From an uncultured Ruaniaceae bacterium (GTDB lineage Bacteria > Actinomycetota > Actinomycetes > Actinomycetales > Beutenbergiaceae), in contig CALKWS010000157.1 of NCBI GenBank assembly GCA_938004115.1, forward strand, positions 1-7,547: a stretch of 7,547 nucleotides of DNA, read 5' to 3'. The stretch's first letter is position 1. Each line of letters starts with the position of its first letter. Shown one piece after another: positions 1 through 6,304 of the stretch. The position numbers and the translations under genes are program-made. The notes below the pieces were generated by a model. The model searched no databases. It had not been told where the DNA came from and saw only the letters and a list, made by a program, of their open reading frames with translations.

Positions 1-25
1 ACGGACGGGCGCCGGGCCGCGCGCG

Positions 26-68
26 GGCGCTGAGGTGAGGCGCTCGGCAGGCGAAGGCGCTGAGGTGA
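26..68. repeat. 13-bp direct repeat downstream of the fusion gene
   Basis: GGCGCTGAGGTGA occurs at 26-38 and again at 56-68, 30 bases apart start to start, just past the TAG stop of the fusion. The remaining 3' flank (1-76) shows no T-run after a stem and no recognisable gene, so its role is unknown. Confidence 0.5.
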
Positions 69-76
69 CGCCGGCC

Positions 77-3000
77 CTACTCGCGCGCGGGGGTGAGGTA
101 CACCGCTCCGAGAGGCGGCACCCTCAGGCTCACCGAGTACGGGTGTCCGCGCCACGGCACCTGCTCGGCCTGGACTCGTCCGAGGTTCCCCACGCCCGAG
201 CCGCCGTATTCGGTGGCGTCGGAGTTGAAGATCTCATCCCAGGCGCCACCGTGGGGCAGGCCGACGCGATACTCCTCGTGCGGGACCCCGGCAAAGTTGA
301 CGATGACGGCCATGACGTCCGACCCGCGATCGGTGTCGGCGTGACCCGTGCCGGCTGCAGTGTCCGCGCCGGTCGCGTCCGTACCGGCCGCAGCGTCGGT
401 ACCGCCTGCCTCGGGTGCGGCCGCTGCGTCGGTGCCGCCGGCAGCGTCTGTGCCGGCCGCGGCGTCGGTATCGCCTGCTCCGGGTCCGGCCGCGGCGGTT
501 GATTCGGCCGCCAGGTGCTCGTCGTCGTGCCCGCCGCGCACGCCGTTGCCCGCCTTCCGCAGGTAGGCGATCACGTTGTGGTCGCCGTCGTTGGCCTCCA
601 GCCACTCGAACCCGGCGTGGCTGAAGTCCTCGGCCCACAGCGCCGGATGCTGGCGATACACCTCGTTCAACCGGCGCAGCGCCAGGCGCACCCCGGAGTG
701 CTCCGGACTGTCACCCTGTGCCCAGTCCAGCCCAGCGGCCTCGGACCACTCGGCTTCCTGGGCGAACTCCTGCCCCATGAACAGCAGTTTCTTGCCCGGA
801 TGGGACCACTGGTACGCCAGCAACGCCCGCACCCCGGCCAACTGCTGCCAACGGTCCCCGGGCATCTTGCGCAGCAACGACCCCTTGCCGTGCACCACCT
901 CGTCGTGGCTGAGCGGCAGGACATACCTCTCGGAGAAGGCGTACACCAGGGAGAACGTCAGCTCACCGTGGTGGTAGCGCCGGTTGATCGGCTCCTGGGA
1001 CAGATACTGCAGCGTGTCGTTCATCCAGCCCATGTTCCACTTCAGCCCGAAGCCCAGCCCGCCGACGTCGGTAGGCGCGGTGACCCCCGGCCACGCAGTG
1101 GACTCCTCGGCGACCATCACGATCCCCGGCGCGGTGCGGTACGCCGTCGCGTTGGTCTCCTGCAGGAACTGGATCGCCTCCAGGTTCTCCCGCCCGCCGC
1201 GCACGTTCGGCCGCCACTGCCCGGGTTTGCGGGAGTAGTCCAAGTACAGCATGGAGGCCACCGCATCCACCCGCAGCCCGTCGACGTGGAACTCCTGCAA
1301 CCAGTACAGCGCGTTGGCCACCAGGAAGTTGCGCACCTCGTTGCGGCCGAAGTTGAACACGTAGGTGCCCCAGTCCATCTGCTCCCCGCGCAGCGGGTCG
1401 GGATCCTCGTACAGCGGCGTGCCGTCGAAGCGGGCCAGCGCGAAGTCGTCCTTGGGGAAGTGCGCCGGTACCCAGTCCACCAGCACCCCCACCCCTGCCT
1501 GGTGCAGCGCGTCCACCAGGTAGCGGAACTCGTCGGGGCTGCCGAACCGGGACGAGGGCGCGTAGTACGACGTCACCTGGTACCCCCAGGACCCGCCGAA
1601 GGGATGCTCGGCCACCGGCATGAACTCCACGTGGGTGAAGCCCATCCAGGTGACGTACTCCACCAACTGCTCGGCCAGGTCCCGGTAACCCAGCCCGGGC
1701 CGCCAGGACCCCAGGTGCACCTCGTAGATGCTCATCGGGCCGGTGTGCGGATCGCGCCGGGCGCGCCGCTCCATCCACGCCGAGTCCTGCCAGGTGTACT
1801 GCGAGTCGGTCACCACCGAGGCGGTGGCCGGGGGGTGCTCGGTGGCGCGAGCCATGGGGTCGGCCTTGGTGCGCCAGGTGCCGTCCGGGCCGCGGATCTC
1901 GAACTTGTAGGTGGTGTCCGTGCCCACCCCGGGCACGAACAACTCCCACACCCCGGTGGAGCCCAGCACCCGCATCGCGTGCCCGACGCCGTCCCAGGAG
2001 TTGAACGACCCCACCACGCGCACCGCCTGCGCGTTGGGTGCCCAGACCGCGAAGGACGTGCCTCGCACCTCGCCCAGTTCCGAGGGGAAGGTGCGCACGT
2101 GGGCCCCCAGCGCTTCCCACAGCCGTTCGTGGCGCCCCTCGGCCACCAGGTGCAGGTCCATCTCGCCCAGGGTGGGCCAGAACCGGTACGGATCATCGAC
2201 GACGGAACCGACGCCGCCGTAGGTCACCTCGAGCCGGTAGTCGGGAACCTCCGCCCCGGGCAGCGTGGCCACCCAGATGCCGTCCTGTTCGTGATGGGCC
2301 TCCACGGTGCGGTCGGCGGTGCGGACCTGGACACGCTCCGCCAGCCGGCGCAGGGTGCGGATCGTGACTAGCCCGCCGGAGACGTGGGCGCCGAGGACGT
2401 CGTGGGGGGAGTGGTGCTCCCCGCGGGCGATGCGGGCCAGGGTGTCGGGGTCCACCGGGACGGGTCCGGCGGTGGCCGGGTCGACGGCGGGTGGCTGGTC
2501 GACAGCGGGTGGCTGGTTGCCAGCCGGGTCGACGGCGGGGGCCTGGTTGCCGGCCGGGGCGTCGGCGGGTTGGTCGGGTGGGTCGGGCATCACGGGGTCA
2601 GAGGTGGTCACGGTGTACTCCTCGATGAGGGACCTGATGGCGGATACCGGGATGTGCACCCAGTCGGGACGGTTGCGGGCCTCGTAACTGGCCTCGTAGC
2701 AGGCCTTGTCCAGTTCGAGCAGACGCAGCAGCGGCTCGTGGGCGCTCGCGTCGGTGCCGCTCTGTTCGGCGTAGCCGTCCAGGAACGCGGCCCGGGCGCG
2801 CCGGCCCCACGAACGTGGTTCGGGCGTGAGGGAGCCGACGGCGTAATCGAACGATCGCAGCATGCCGGCCACGTCGCGTAGGGCGAAGGTGGGCACGATC
2901 CGCTCGGAGATCGGGCGCAGCGGTTCGCCCTCGAAGTCCAGTACCACCCAGCCACGGTCGGGTGTGTGCAGCAACTGGCCCAGGTGGTAGTCGCCGTGCA

Positions 3001-4228
3001 CGCGCTGCACCGGTGGCCACTGCGGCAGCGCCAGGGCGGCCTCGATCGCCCGCTCCACACCGTCGCGGTACCCGGCGAGTTCGGGCACGTCCGCGGCGGC
3101 GGTGGCGAACCGGGCGCGCACGTCGGCCACCAGGTGGGCGCGCACGCTCTGCGGGTCCGTGCGGTCTGCCTCGGTGTGGTCTGCCTCGGTGTGGATTCCT
3201 TCCGTGCCGTCTGCCTCGGCGCGGTCTGCCTCGGCGTGCTCTCCGTCGGTCCGGTCTCCCTCGGTGGCGGCTCCTTCGGCGCGGTCCTGATCCGCGTGGC
3301 CCTTCTCCGCGTCGCCCGGGGGGAACGCCTCCCGCAACTGGCGATGCAGCAGCGCGGTGGTGCGGCCCAGCGCGCGGGCCTCGGCGGTGAAGTCAGCGCC
3401 GCGGCCGGCCGCCTCCAGCGCCCGCTCCCACCCGTCCTCGGCACCGGCGAGGAACTCGGCGGCGAACGCCAGATGCCCCCCGCAGTCCGGGAGCCACGAG
3501 GCCCACAGCGCCCCGACGGGCCGGGGGATCAACTCGCTGCCGGCCGACGCCAGGGCACTCTGCACCTGCACATCGGGGTTGGCGCCGGGGCGCAGCACCC
3601 GGAACACCTTGATGATCACCTGGTCGGCCGCGGGGGCGGCCACGTCAGCCCCGTCGGTCCGGCCCGTACCGGGCTCGTCCAACGGGGCGTTGACGATGAT
3701 CGAGGTGTTCGACTGTTCCCCGCGCAGCACGCGGCTGGTGTGCACCGGCAGCGCGCGGGCGCCGGTGGCCGGTTCGGCACGCACCGCCGCGGGGTCCTGC
3801 TCACCGTCCGCGGCGAGGTGGAGCCGGGGCACCGGCCCGGCGCCGGTGAGCGTATCGAGCAGCGCCCGGACGTAGACCGGGTCGAAGCAGGCGTCGTAGA
3901 TCCACCGCTTCCCCAACTCGGAGTGCTCGGCCGTGGCCACCAGGGCCCGCCGGCCGGCGATGTGCTCGGGCAACGGGGCAGACCGGTAGGTGAGCGGCAC
4001 GTGGTACAGCACCGGCCCGTCCCCGGCGGAGTCCTGCACCAGATGCGTCTCGATCCCTACCTCGCCGTCGGGATCCTCCCAGCGCAGCCCGCCCACCCGG
4101 GTCAGGGCCGGCGTGTGCCCCTTGCCGGCGTACCAGCGCTGCCGCGCGAGCCACGACGGCAGCAGGTCGCCCAGCGGCGGCGACAGGGCGGGCCGCGAGG
4201 CGCCGGTGCCGGACGGGGATCGAGTCAT
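77..4228 (-). CDS. pep2-glgB: Fusion of maltokinase (Pep2/Mak) and 1,4-alpha-glucan branching enzyme (GlgB)
   Basis: A single 1383-residue frame holds two pathway enzymes. Residues 1-540 are maltokinase, which makes maltose 1-phosphate from maltose and ATP: N-terminal cap with WLARQRWYAGKG (26-37), the catalytic loop HGDYHLGQ (411-418, Asp413), metal-binding DFEGEP (431-436), RDVAGMLRSFDYA, and the family end NRPDWVHIP. Residues 541-590 are a Pro/Ala linker. Residues 591-1383 are a complete GlgB (GH13_9), which cuts alpha-1,4 chains and rejoins them as alpha-1,6 branches: N1 domain (HHSPHDVLGAH), CBM48 (about 723-805), barrel with DWVPAHFP, nucleophile Asp988 in GLRVDAVASM, Glu1041 in MVAEEST and His1108-Asp1109 in LPLSHDEVVHG, then a C-terminal beta domain. 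The start ATG lies 13 bases after treS with GAGG 11 bases upstream. Two low-complexity insertions interrupt conserved domains (about residues 305-358 and 1229-1304). No stop or frameshift is seen at the junction. Both catalytic sets are intact, so I infer a working bifunctional protein. Confidence 0.95.
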   Translation of the reverse strand: MTRSPSGTGASRPALSPPLGDLLPSWLARQRWYAGKGHTPALTRVGGLRWEDPDGEVGIETHLVQDSAGDGPVLYHVPLTYRSAPLPEHIAGRRALVATAEHSELGKRWIYDACFDPVYVRALLDTLTGAGPVPRLHLAADGEQDPAAVRAEPATGARALPVHTSRVLRGEQSNTSIIVNAPLDEPGTGRTDGADVAAPAADQVIIKVFRVLRPGANPDVQVQSALASAGSELIPRPVGALWASWLPDCGGHLAFAAEFLAGAEDGWERALEAAGRGADFTAEARALGRTTALLHRQLREAFPPGDAEKGHADQDRAEGAATEGDRTDGEHAEADRAEADGTEGIHTEADHTEADRTDPQSVRAHLVADVRARFATAAADVPELAGYRDGVERAIEAALALPQWPPVQRVHGDYHLGQLLHTPDRGWVVLDFEGEPLRPISERIVPTFALRDVAGMLRSFDYAVGSLTPEPRSWGRRARAAFLDGYAEQSGTDASAHEPLLRLLELDKACYEASYEARNRPDWVHIPVSAIRSLIEEYTVTTSDPVMPDPPDQPADAPAGNQAPAVDPAGNQPPAVDQPPAVDPATAGPVPVDPDTLARIARGEHHSPHDVLGAHVSGGLVTIRTLRRLAERVQVRTADRTVEAHHEQDGIWVATLPGAEVPDYRLEVTYGGVGSVVDDPYRFWPTLGEMDLHLVAEGRHERLWEALGAHVRTFPSELGEVRGTSFAVWAPNAQAVRVVGSFNSWDGVGHAMRVLGSTGVWELFVPGVGTDTTYKFEIRGPDGTWRTKADPMARATEHPPATASVVTDSQYTWQDSAWMERRARRDPHTGPMSIYEVHLGSWRPGLGYRDLAEQLVEYVTWMGFTHVEFMPVAEHPFGGSWGYQVTSYYAPSSRFGSPDEFRYLVDALHQAGVGVLVDWVPAHFPKDDFALARFDGTPLYEDPDPLRGEQMDWGTYVFNFGRNEVRNFLVANALYWLQEFHVDGLRVDAVASMLYLDYSRKPGQWRPNVRGGRENLEAIQFLQETNATAYRTAPGIVMVAEESTAWPGVTAPTDVGGLGFGLKWNMGWMNDTLQYLSQEPINRRYHHGELTFSLVYAFSERYVLPLSHDEVVHGKGSLLRKMPGDRWQQLAGVRALLAYQWSHPGKKLLFMGQEFAQEAEWSEAAGLDWAQGDSPEHSGVRLALRRLNEVYRQHPALWAEDFSHAGFEWLEANDGDHNVIAYLRKAGNGVRGGHDDEHLAAESTAAAGPGAGDTDAAAGTDAAGGTDAAAAPEAGGTDAAAGTDATGADTAAGTGHADTDRGSDVMAVIVNFAGVPHEEYRVGLPHGGAWDEIFNSDATEYGGSGVGNLGRVQAEQVPWRGHPYSVSLRVPPLGAVYLTPARE
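317..544 (-). repeat. Low-complexity insertion with 18-bp periodicity in the GlgB C-terminal domain
   Basis: About 76 residues (1229-1304), made mostly of Ala, Gly, Thr and Asp, separate the beta strands NVIAYLRK and VMAVIVNF, which in ordinary GlgB are joined by a short turn. A related 11-base core (GCGTCGGTACC and variants, plus strand) recurs at 375, 393, 426, 444 and 462: steps of 18, 33, 18 and 18 bases. Each core encodes a GTDA-like element. The reading frame is kept and the domain resumes normally afterwards. Confidence 0.8.
2480..2557 (-). repeat. 30-bp tandem repeat in the interdomain linker of the fusion
   Basis: GTCGAC recurs on the plus strand at 2480, 2498 and 2528. The last two start near-identical 30-bp units, and the first starts a shorter 18-bp unit. 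They encode PAGNQAPAVD, PAGNQPPAVD and a shortened QPPAVD within the Pro/Ala-rich linker (about residues 541-590). A flexible, probably extended tether between the kinase and GlgB is the natural reading. Confidence 0.75.
2608..2623 (-). promoter_or_regulatory. Possible internal translation start for a GlgB-only product
   Basis: GAGGAG (2618-2623, codons for Glu536-Glu537) stands 6 bases before GTG at 2609-2611 (Val540), which with the next base forms GTGA. It falls exactly where the maltokinase family ends and the linker begins. Initiation here would give an 844-residue linker-plus-GlgB protein in frame. GAG codons are common in this gene, so chance is possible; this is inference. Confidence 0.35.
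3161..3280 (-). repeat. 15-bp tandem repeat, eight copies, encoding pentapeptides in the maltokinase domain
   Basis: Eight consecutive 15-bp units stay in exact phase, encoding residues 317-356 as AEGAA, TEGDR, TDGEH, AEADR, AEADG, TEGIH, TEADH, TEADR; a partial ninth unit (TD) follows. Several units share the codons GAG GCA GAC, so the array is a DNA-level repeat and not only a protein composition bias. GCA, GGA and GAA codons are commoner here than in the flanking kinase sequence. It sits in a longer charged insertion (about residues 305-358) between the helix ending REAFPPGD and the one starting SVRAHLVADV, a place where Pep2 proteins normally have a short connection. Confidence 0.85.
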
Positions 4229-4243
4229 CGGCGGCCCAGCCTC
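4229..4243 (-). promoter_or_regulatory. Ribosome binding site of the pep2-glgB fusion, overlapping the treS stop
   Basis: GAGG at 4240-4243 overlaps the treS TGA (4242-4244) and lies 11 bases upstream of the fusion's ATG. The spacing is slightly long and the match short, so initiation may depend on ribosomes finishing treS. The 13-base gap leaves no room for a separate promoter outside treS itself. Confidence 0.55.
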
Positions 4244-6290
4244 ATCCCTCGTCCTGGACCTGCAGCCAGAAGAAGTCCCGGCTGCCCAACGTCAGGGTGA
4301 GGCGGCCGTCGGGCCCGCCGGGTTCGCCCGGCCACACCGGCTCGGTCGGCGTCGTCTCCCGCCACGGCTCCCCGTCGGTGCGCGCGTAGTCCGGGGTGTG
4401 GTGGCGCACCACCGATTCGCCGTGGGCGGAGGCGTGCGAGCCCCCCGCGTGGGCACCCACTCCGGCGCCGACCGGCTCCATGCTCGCCGGAGCCCCGGCC
4501 TCACCTGCCGGCCCCTTCTCGGTGCCGGCGAAGGACTCTCCGCCGCCGGCGGAGTCAGCCCTCCCACCGGCGGCTGAGCCGGACGCCTGGGCATCCCGGA
4601 CCCAGTCCGGCGCTGCACCCGCCGTCCCGTCGCCGTCGGCCATCATCGGGGCCACGGTGACCGGGGCGATCGCGGGGAAGGGGGTGCCGCTGAAGATGTC
4701 CACCAGCTCCTTGCCCGCGAGGCCGGGCAACCGGATCGTGGCCGAGCGGGGGGTGTTGGCCATGTTCAGCACGCACAGCAACGTCTCGTCGTCGTTGCGG
4801 CGCAGGAACGCCAGGACCGCCTCGTTGTCGCACTCCAGCGGCACGTAGTCCCCGTTGCCGAACACCGGGTGGGCCCGGCGCACCTCCAGGATCCCGCGCA
4901 CCCAGTGCAGCAAGGAGGTGGGGATCGCGAGCTGTGCCTCCACGTTCGCCGCTGCGTAGTGGTTGGTCAGCGACTGGATCGTGGGCAGGTACAGCTTGCC
5001 CGGGTCGGCCCGGGAGAAGCCCGCGTTGCGGTCCGGGTTCCACTGCATCGGGGTGCGCACCGAGTCCCGGTCCGGCAGCCAGATGTTGTCCCCCATCCCG
5101 ATCTCATCGCCGTAGTACAGGCACGGGCTACCCGGCAGGGACAGCAGCAGGGCGTGGGCCAGTTCGATCTCCGCCCGGGAGTTCTCCAGCAGCGGCGCCA
5201 ACCGGCGCCGGATCCCCACGTTCGCGCGCATCCGCGGATCCTCGGCGTACCAGCCGTACATCGCCGCCCGCTCCTCGGTGGAGACCATCTCCAGGGTGAG
5301 TTCGTCGTGGTTGCGCAGGAACGTGCCCCACTGCGCCCCGGGCGGGATCTGCGGGGTGTCGGCCAGGATCTCCCGGATCGCGGTGGCGTTCTGCTCCCGC
5401 AGGGCGTAGAAGATGCGGGGCATCACCGGGAAGTGGAAGCACATATGACACTCCGGCTGCTCCGGGGTGCCGAAGTACTCCACCACGTCATGGGGCCACT
5501 GGTTGGCCTCGGCGAGCAGGATCCGGCCCGGGAACTCCGCATCGACCATCGCCCGCACCTGGGCGAGGAAGTCATGGGTGGCCGGCAGGTTCTCCCCGTT
5601 GGTGCCCTCCTCCTCGAAGAGGTAGGGCACGGCGTCCAGGCGGAACCCGTCCACTCCGGTGCGCAACCAGAACCGGGCCACGTCCAGCATCGCCTCGCGC
5701 ACCTTGGGGTTGTCGAAGTTCAGGTCCGGCTGGTGGGAGAAGAACCGGTGCCAGAAGTACTGGCGGCGCACCGGGTCGAACGTCCAGTTGGAGGTCTCGG
5801 TGTCCACGAAGATGATCCGCGCATCGGGGTAGCCGGTGTCGTCATCGGACCAGACGTAGAAGTCGCCGTACGGTCCCTCCGGGTTGGACCGGGAGGACTG
5901 GAACCACGGGTGGGCATCGGAGGTGTGGTTCATCACCAGGTCGACGATCACCCGGATGCCGTAGGAGTGGGCCACCTGCACCAGCTCGGTGAAGTCCTCG
6001 ATCGTGCCGTACTCCCCGGCCACTGCGGTGTAGTCGGACACGTCGTACCCGCCGTCGCGCAGCGGGGAGGGATAGAACGGCGGGATCCACAGGCAGTCGA
6101 TGCCCAGCCACGCCAGGTAGTCCAGGTTCTCCATCAACCCGCGCAGGTCCCCGCTACCGGAGGCGTCGGAGTCGGAGTAGGCCCGCAACAACACCTGGTA
6201 GAACACCGCGGTCTGGTACCACTGCGGGTCATCGTCCAGCCCGGGGCGCGGCTGGGCGGGGATGGTGAAGGTGCGTGCGGGTCGTTTCAT
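4242..6290 (-). CDS. treS: TreS, trehalose synthase (maltose alpha-D-glucosyltransferase), with an unusual C-terminal insertion
   Basis: TreS (GH13_16) interconverts trehalose and maltose; in the GlgE pathway it supplies maltose to the maltokinase. The 682-residue protein opens with PQWYQTAVFYQ and shows all GH13 regions: VDLVMNHTS (Asp117, Asn121, His122), GFRLDAVPYL with nucleophile Asp219, LLAEANQWP with acid/base Glu261, and RNHDEL with Asp329. The segments SPCLYYGDEIGMGDN and DRDSVRTPMQW are typical of TreS. The start is taken as the ATG at 6288-6290 because it forms an ATGA overlap with the glgE stop and has GAGG 10 bases upstream. A GTG at 6320 would add 10 residues without a good ribosome binding site. 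The protein is about 100 residues longer than typical TreS. The excess is a Gly/Ala/Ser-rich stretch (about residues 551-658) inside the C-terminal beta domain, after which the family ending resumes (GSRDFFWLQV). Activity is expected because the whole barrel is intact. Confidence 0.96.
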   Translation of the reverse strand: MKRPARTFTIPAQPRPGLDDDPQWYQTAVFYQVLLRAYSDSDASGSGDLRGLMENLDYLAWLGIDCLWIPPFYPSPLRDGGYDVSDYTAVAGEYGTIEDFTELVQVAHSYGIRVIVDLVMNHTSDAHPWFQSSRSNPEGPYGDFYVWSDDDTGYPDARIIFVDTETSNWTFDPVRRQYFWHRFFSHQPDLNFDNPKVREAMLDVARFWLRTGVDGFRLDAVPYLFEEEGTNGENLPATHDFLAQVRAMVDAEFPGRILLAEANQWPHDVVEYFGTPEQPECHMCFHFPVMPRIFYALREQNATAIREILADTPQIPPGAQWGTFLRNHDELTLEMVSTEERAAMYGWYAEDPRMRANVGIRRRLAPLLENSRAEIELAHALLLSLPGSPCLYYGDEIGMGDNIWLPDRDSVRTPMQWNPDRNAGFSRADPGKLYLPTIQSLTNHYAAANVEAQLAIPTSLLHWVRGILEVRRAHPVFGNGDYVPLECDNEAVLAFLRRNDDETLLCVLNMANTPRSATIRLPGLAGKELVDIFSGTPFPAIAPVTVAPMMADGDGTAGAAPDWVRDAQASGSAAGGRADSAGGGESFAGTEKGPAGEAGAPASMEPVGAGVGAHAGGSHASAHGESVVRHHTPDYARTDGEPWRETTPTEPVWPGEPGGPDGRLTLTLGSRDFFWLQVQDEG
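4311..4640 (-). other. Gly/Ala/Ser-rich insertion in the TreS C-terminal domain
   Basis: This encodes TreS residues of about 551-660, placed between the strand PAIAPVTVAP and the last strands GRLTLTLGSRDFFWLQV. Typical TreS proteins have only a few residues here. The first part is Gly/Ala/Ser-rich and the second (HHTPDYARTDGEPW onward) is Pro/Thr/Glu/Trp-rich. It has no clear tandem period and no recognisable domain; I read it as a disordered loop. Confidence 0.75.
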
Positions 6291-6304
6291 ACCGGGCGGA
6301 CCTC
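6287..6304 (-). promoter_or_regulatory. glgE/treS ATGA overlap with ribosome binding site for treS
   Basis: The TGA stop of glgE (6287-6289) and the ATG of treS (6288-6290) share bases as ATGA. A GAGG at 6301-6304 stands 10 bases before the ATG. This layout decides the treS start and suggests translational coupling, keeping the maltose-producing enzyme in step with GlgE. Confidence 0.75.

Noticed and set aside
1..30. Rho-independent terminator after the fusion gene
   Set aside because: A 5-bp GCGCC/GGCGC stem can be drawn at 9-30 but it is short, surrounded by other GC-rich alternatives, and has no T-run on the transcribed side.
317..544. The 18-bp-period array as a CRISPR or phage attachment site
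   Set aside because: Units are short, degenerate, have no unique spacers and keep the GlgB reading frame; they are a coding minisatellite-like tract.
515..2371. Long open frame on the plus strand (618 codons) opposite the GlgB region
   Set aside because: It lies fully antisense to conserved GlgB sequence; such open frames arise from strong G/C bias at third codon positions. Its translation shows no recognisable domain.
2459..2608. The fusion as an artefact of a sequencing frameshift
   Set aside because: The linker reads cleanly in one frame, has its own repeat structure, and both flanking domains are in the same frame, so one missing or extra base is not needed to explain it; raw reads would still be the final test.
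2966..4300. Plus-strand open frame (444 codons) opposite the maltokinase
   Set aside because: Antisense shadow of the kinase; its repeats simply mirror the 15-bp array, and no domain is seen.
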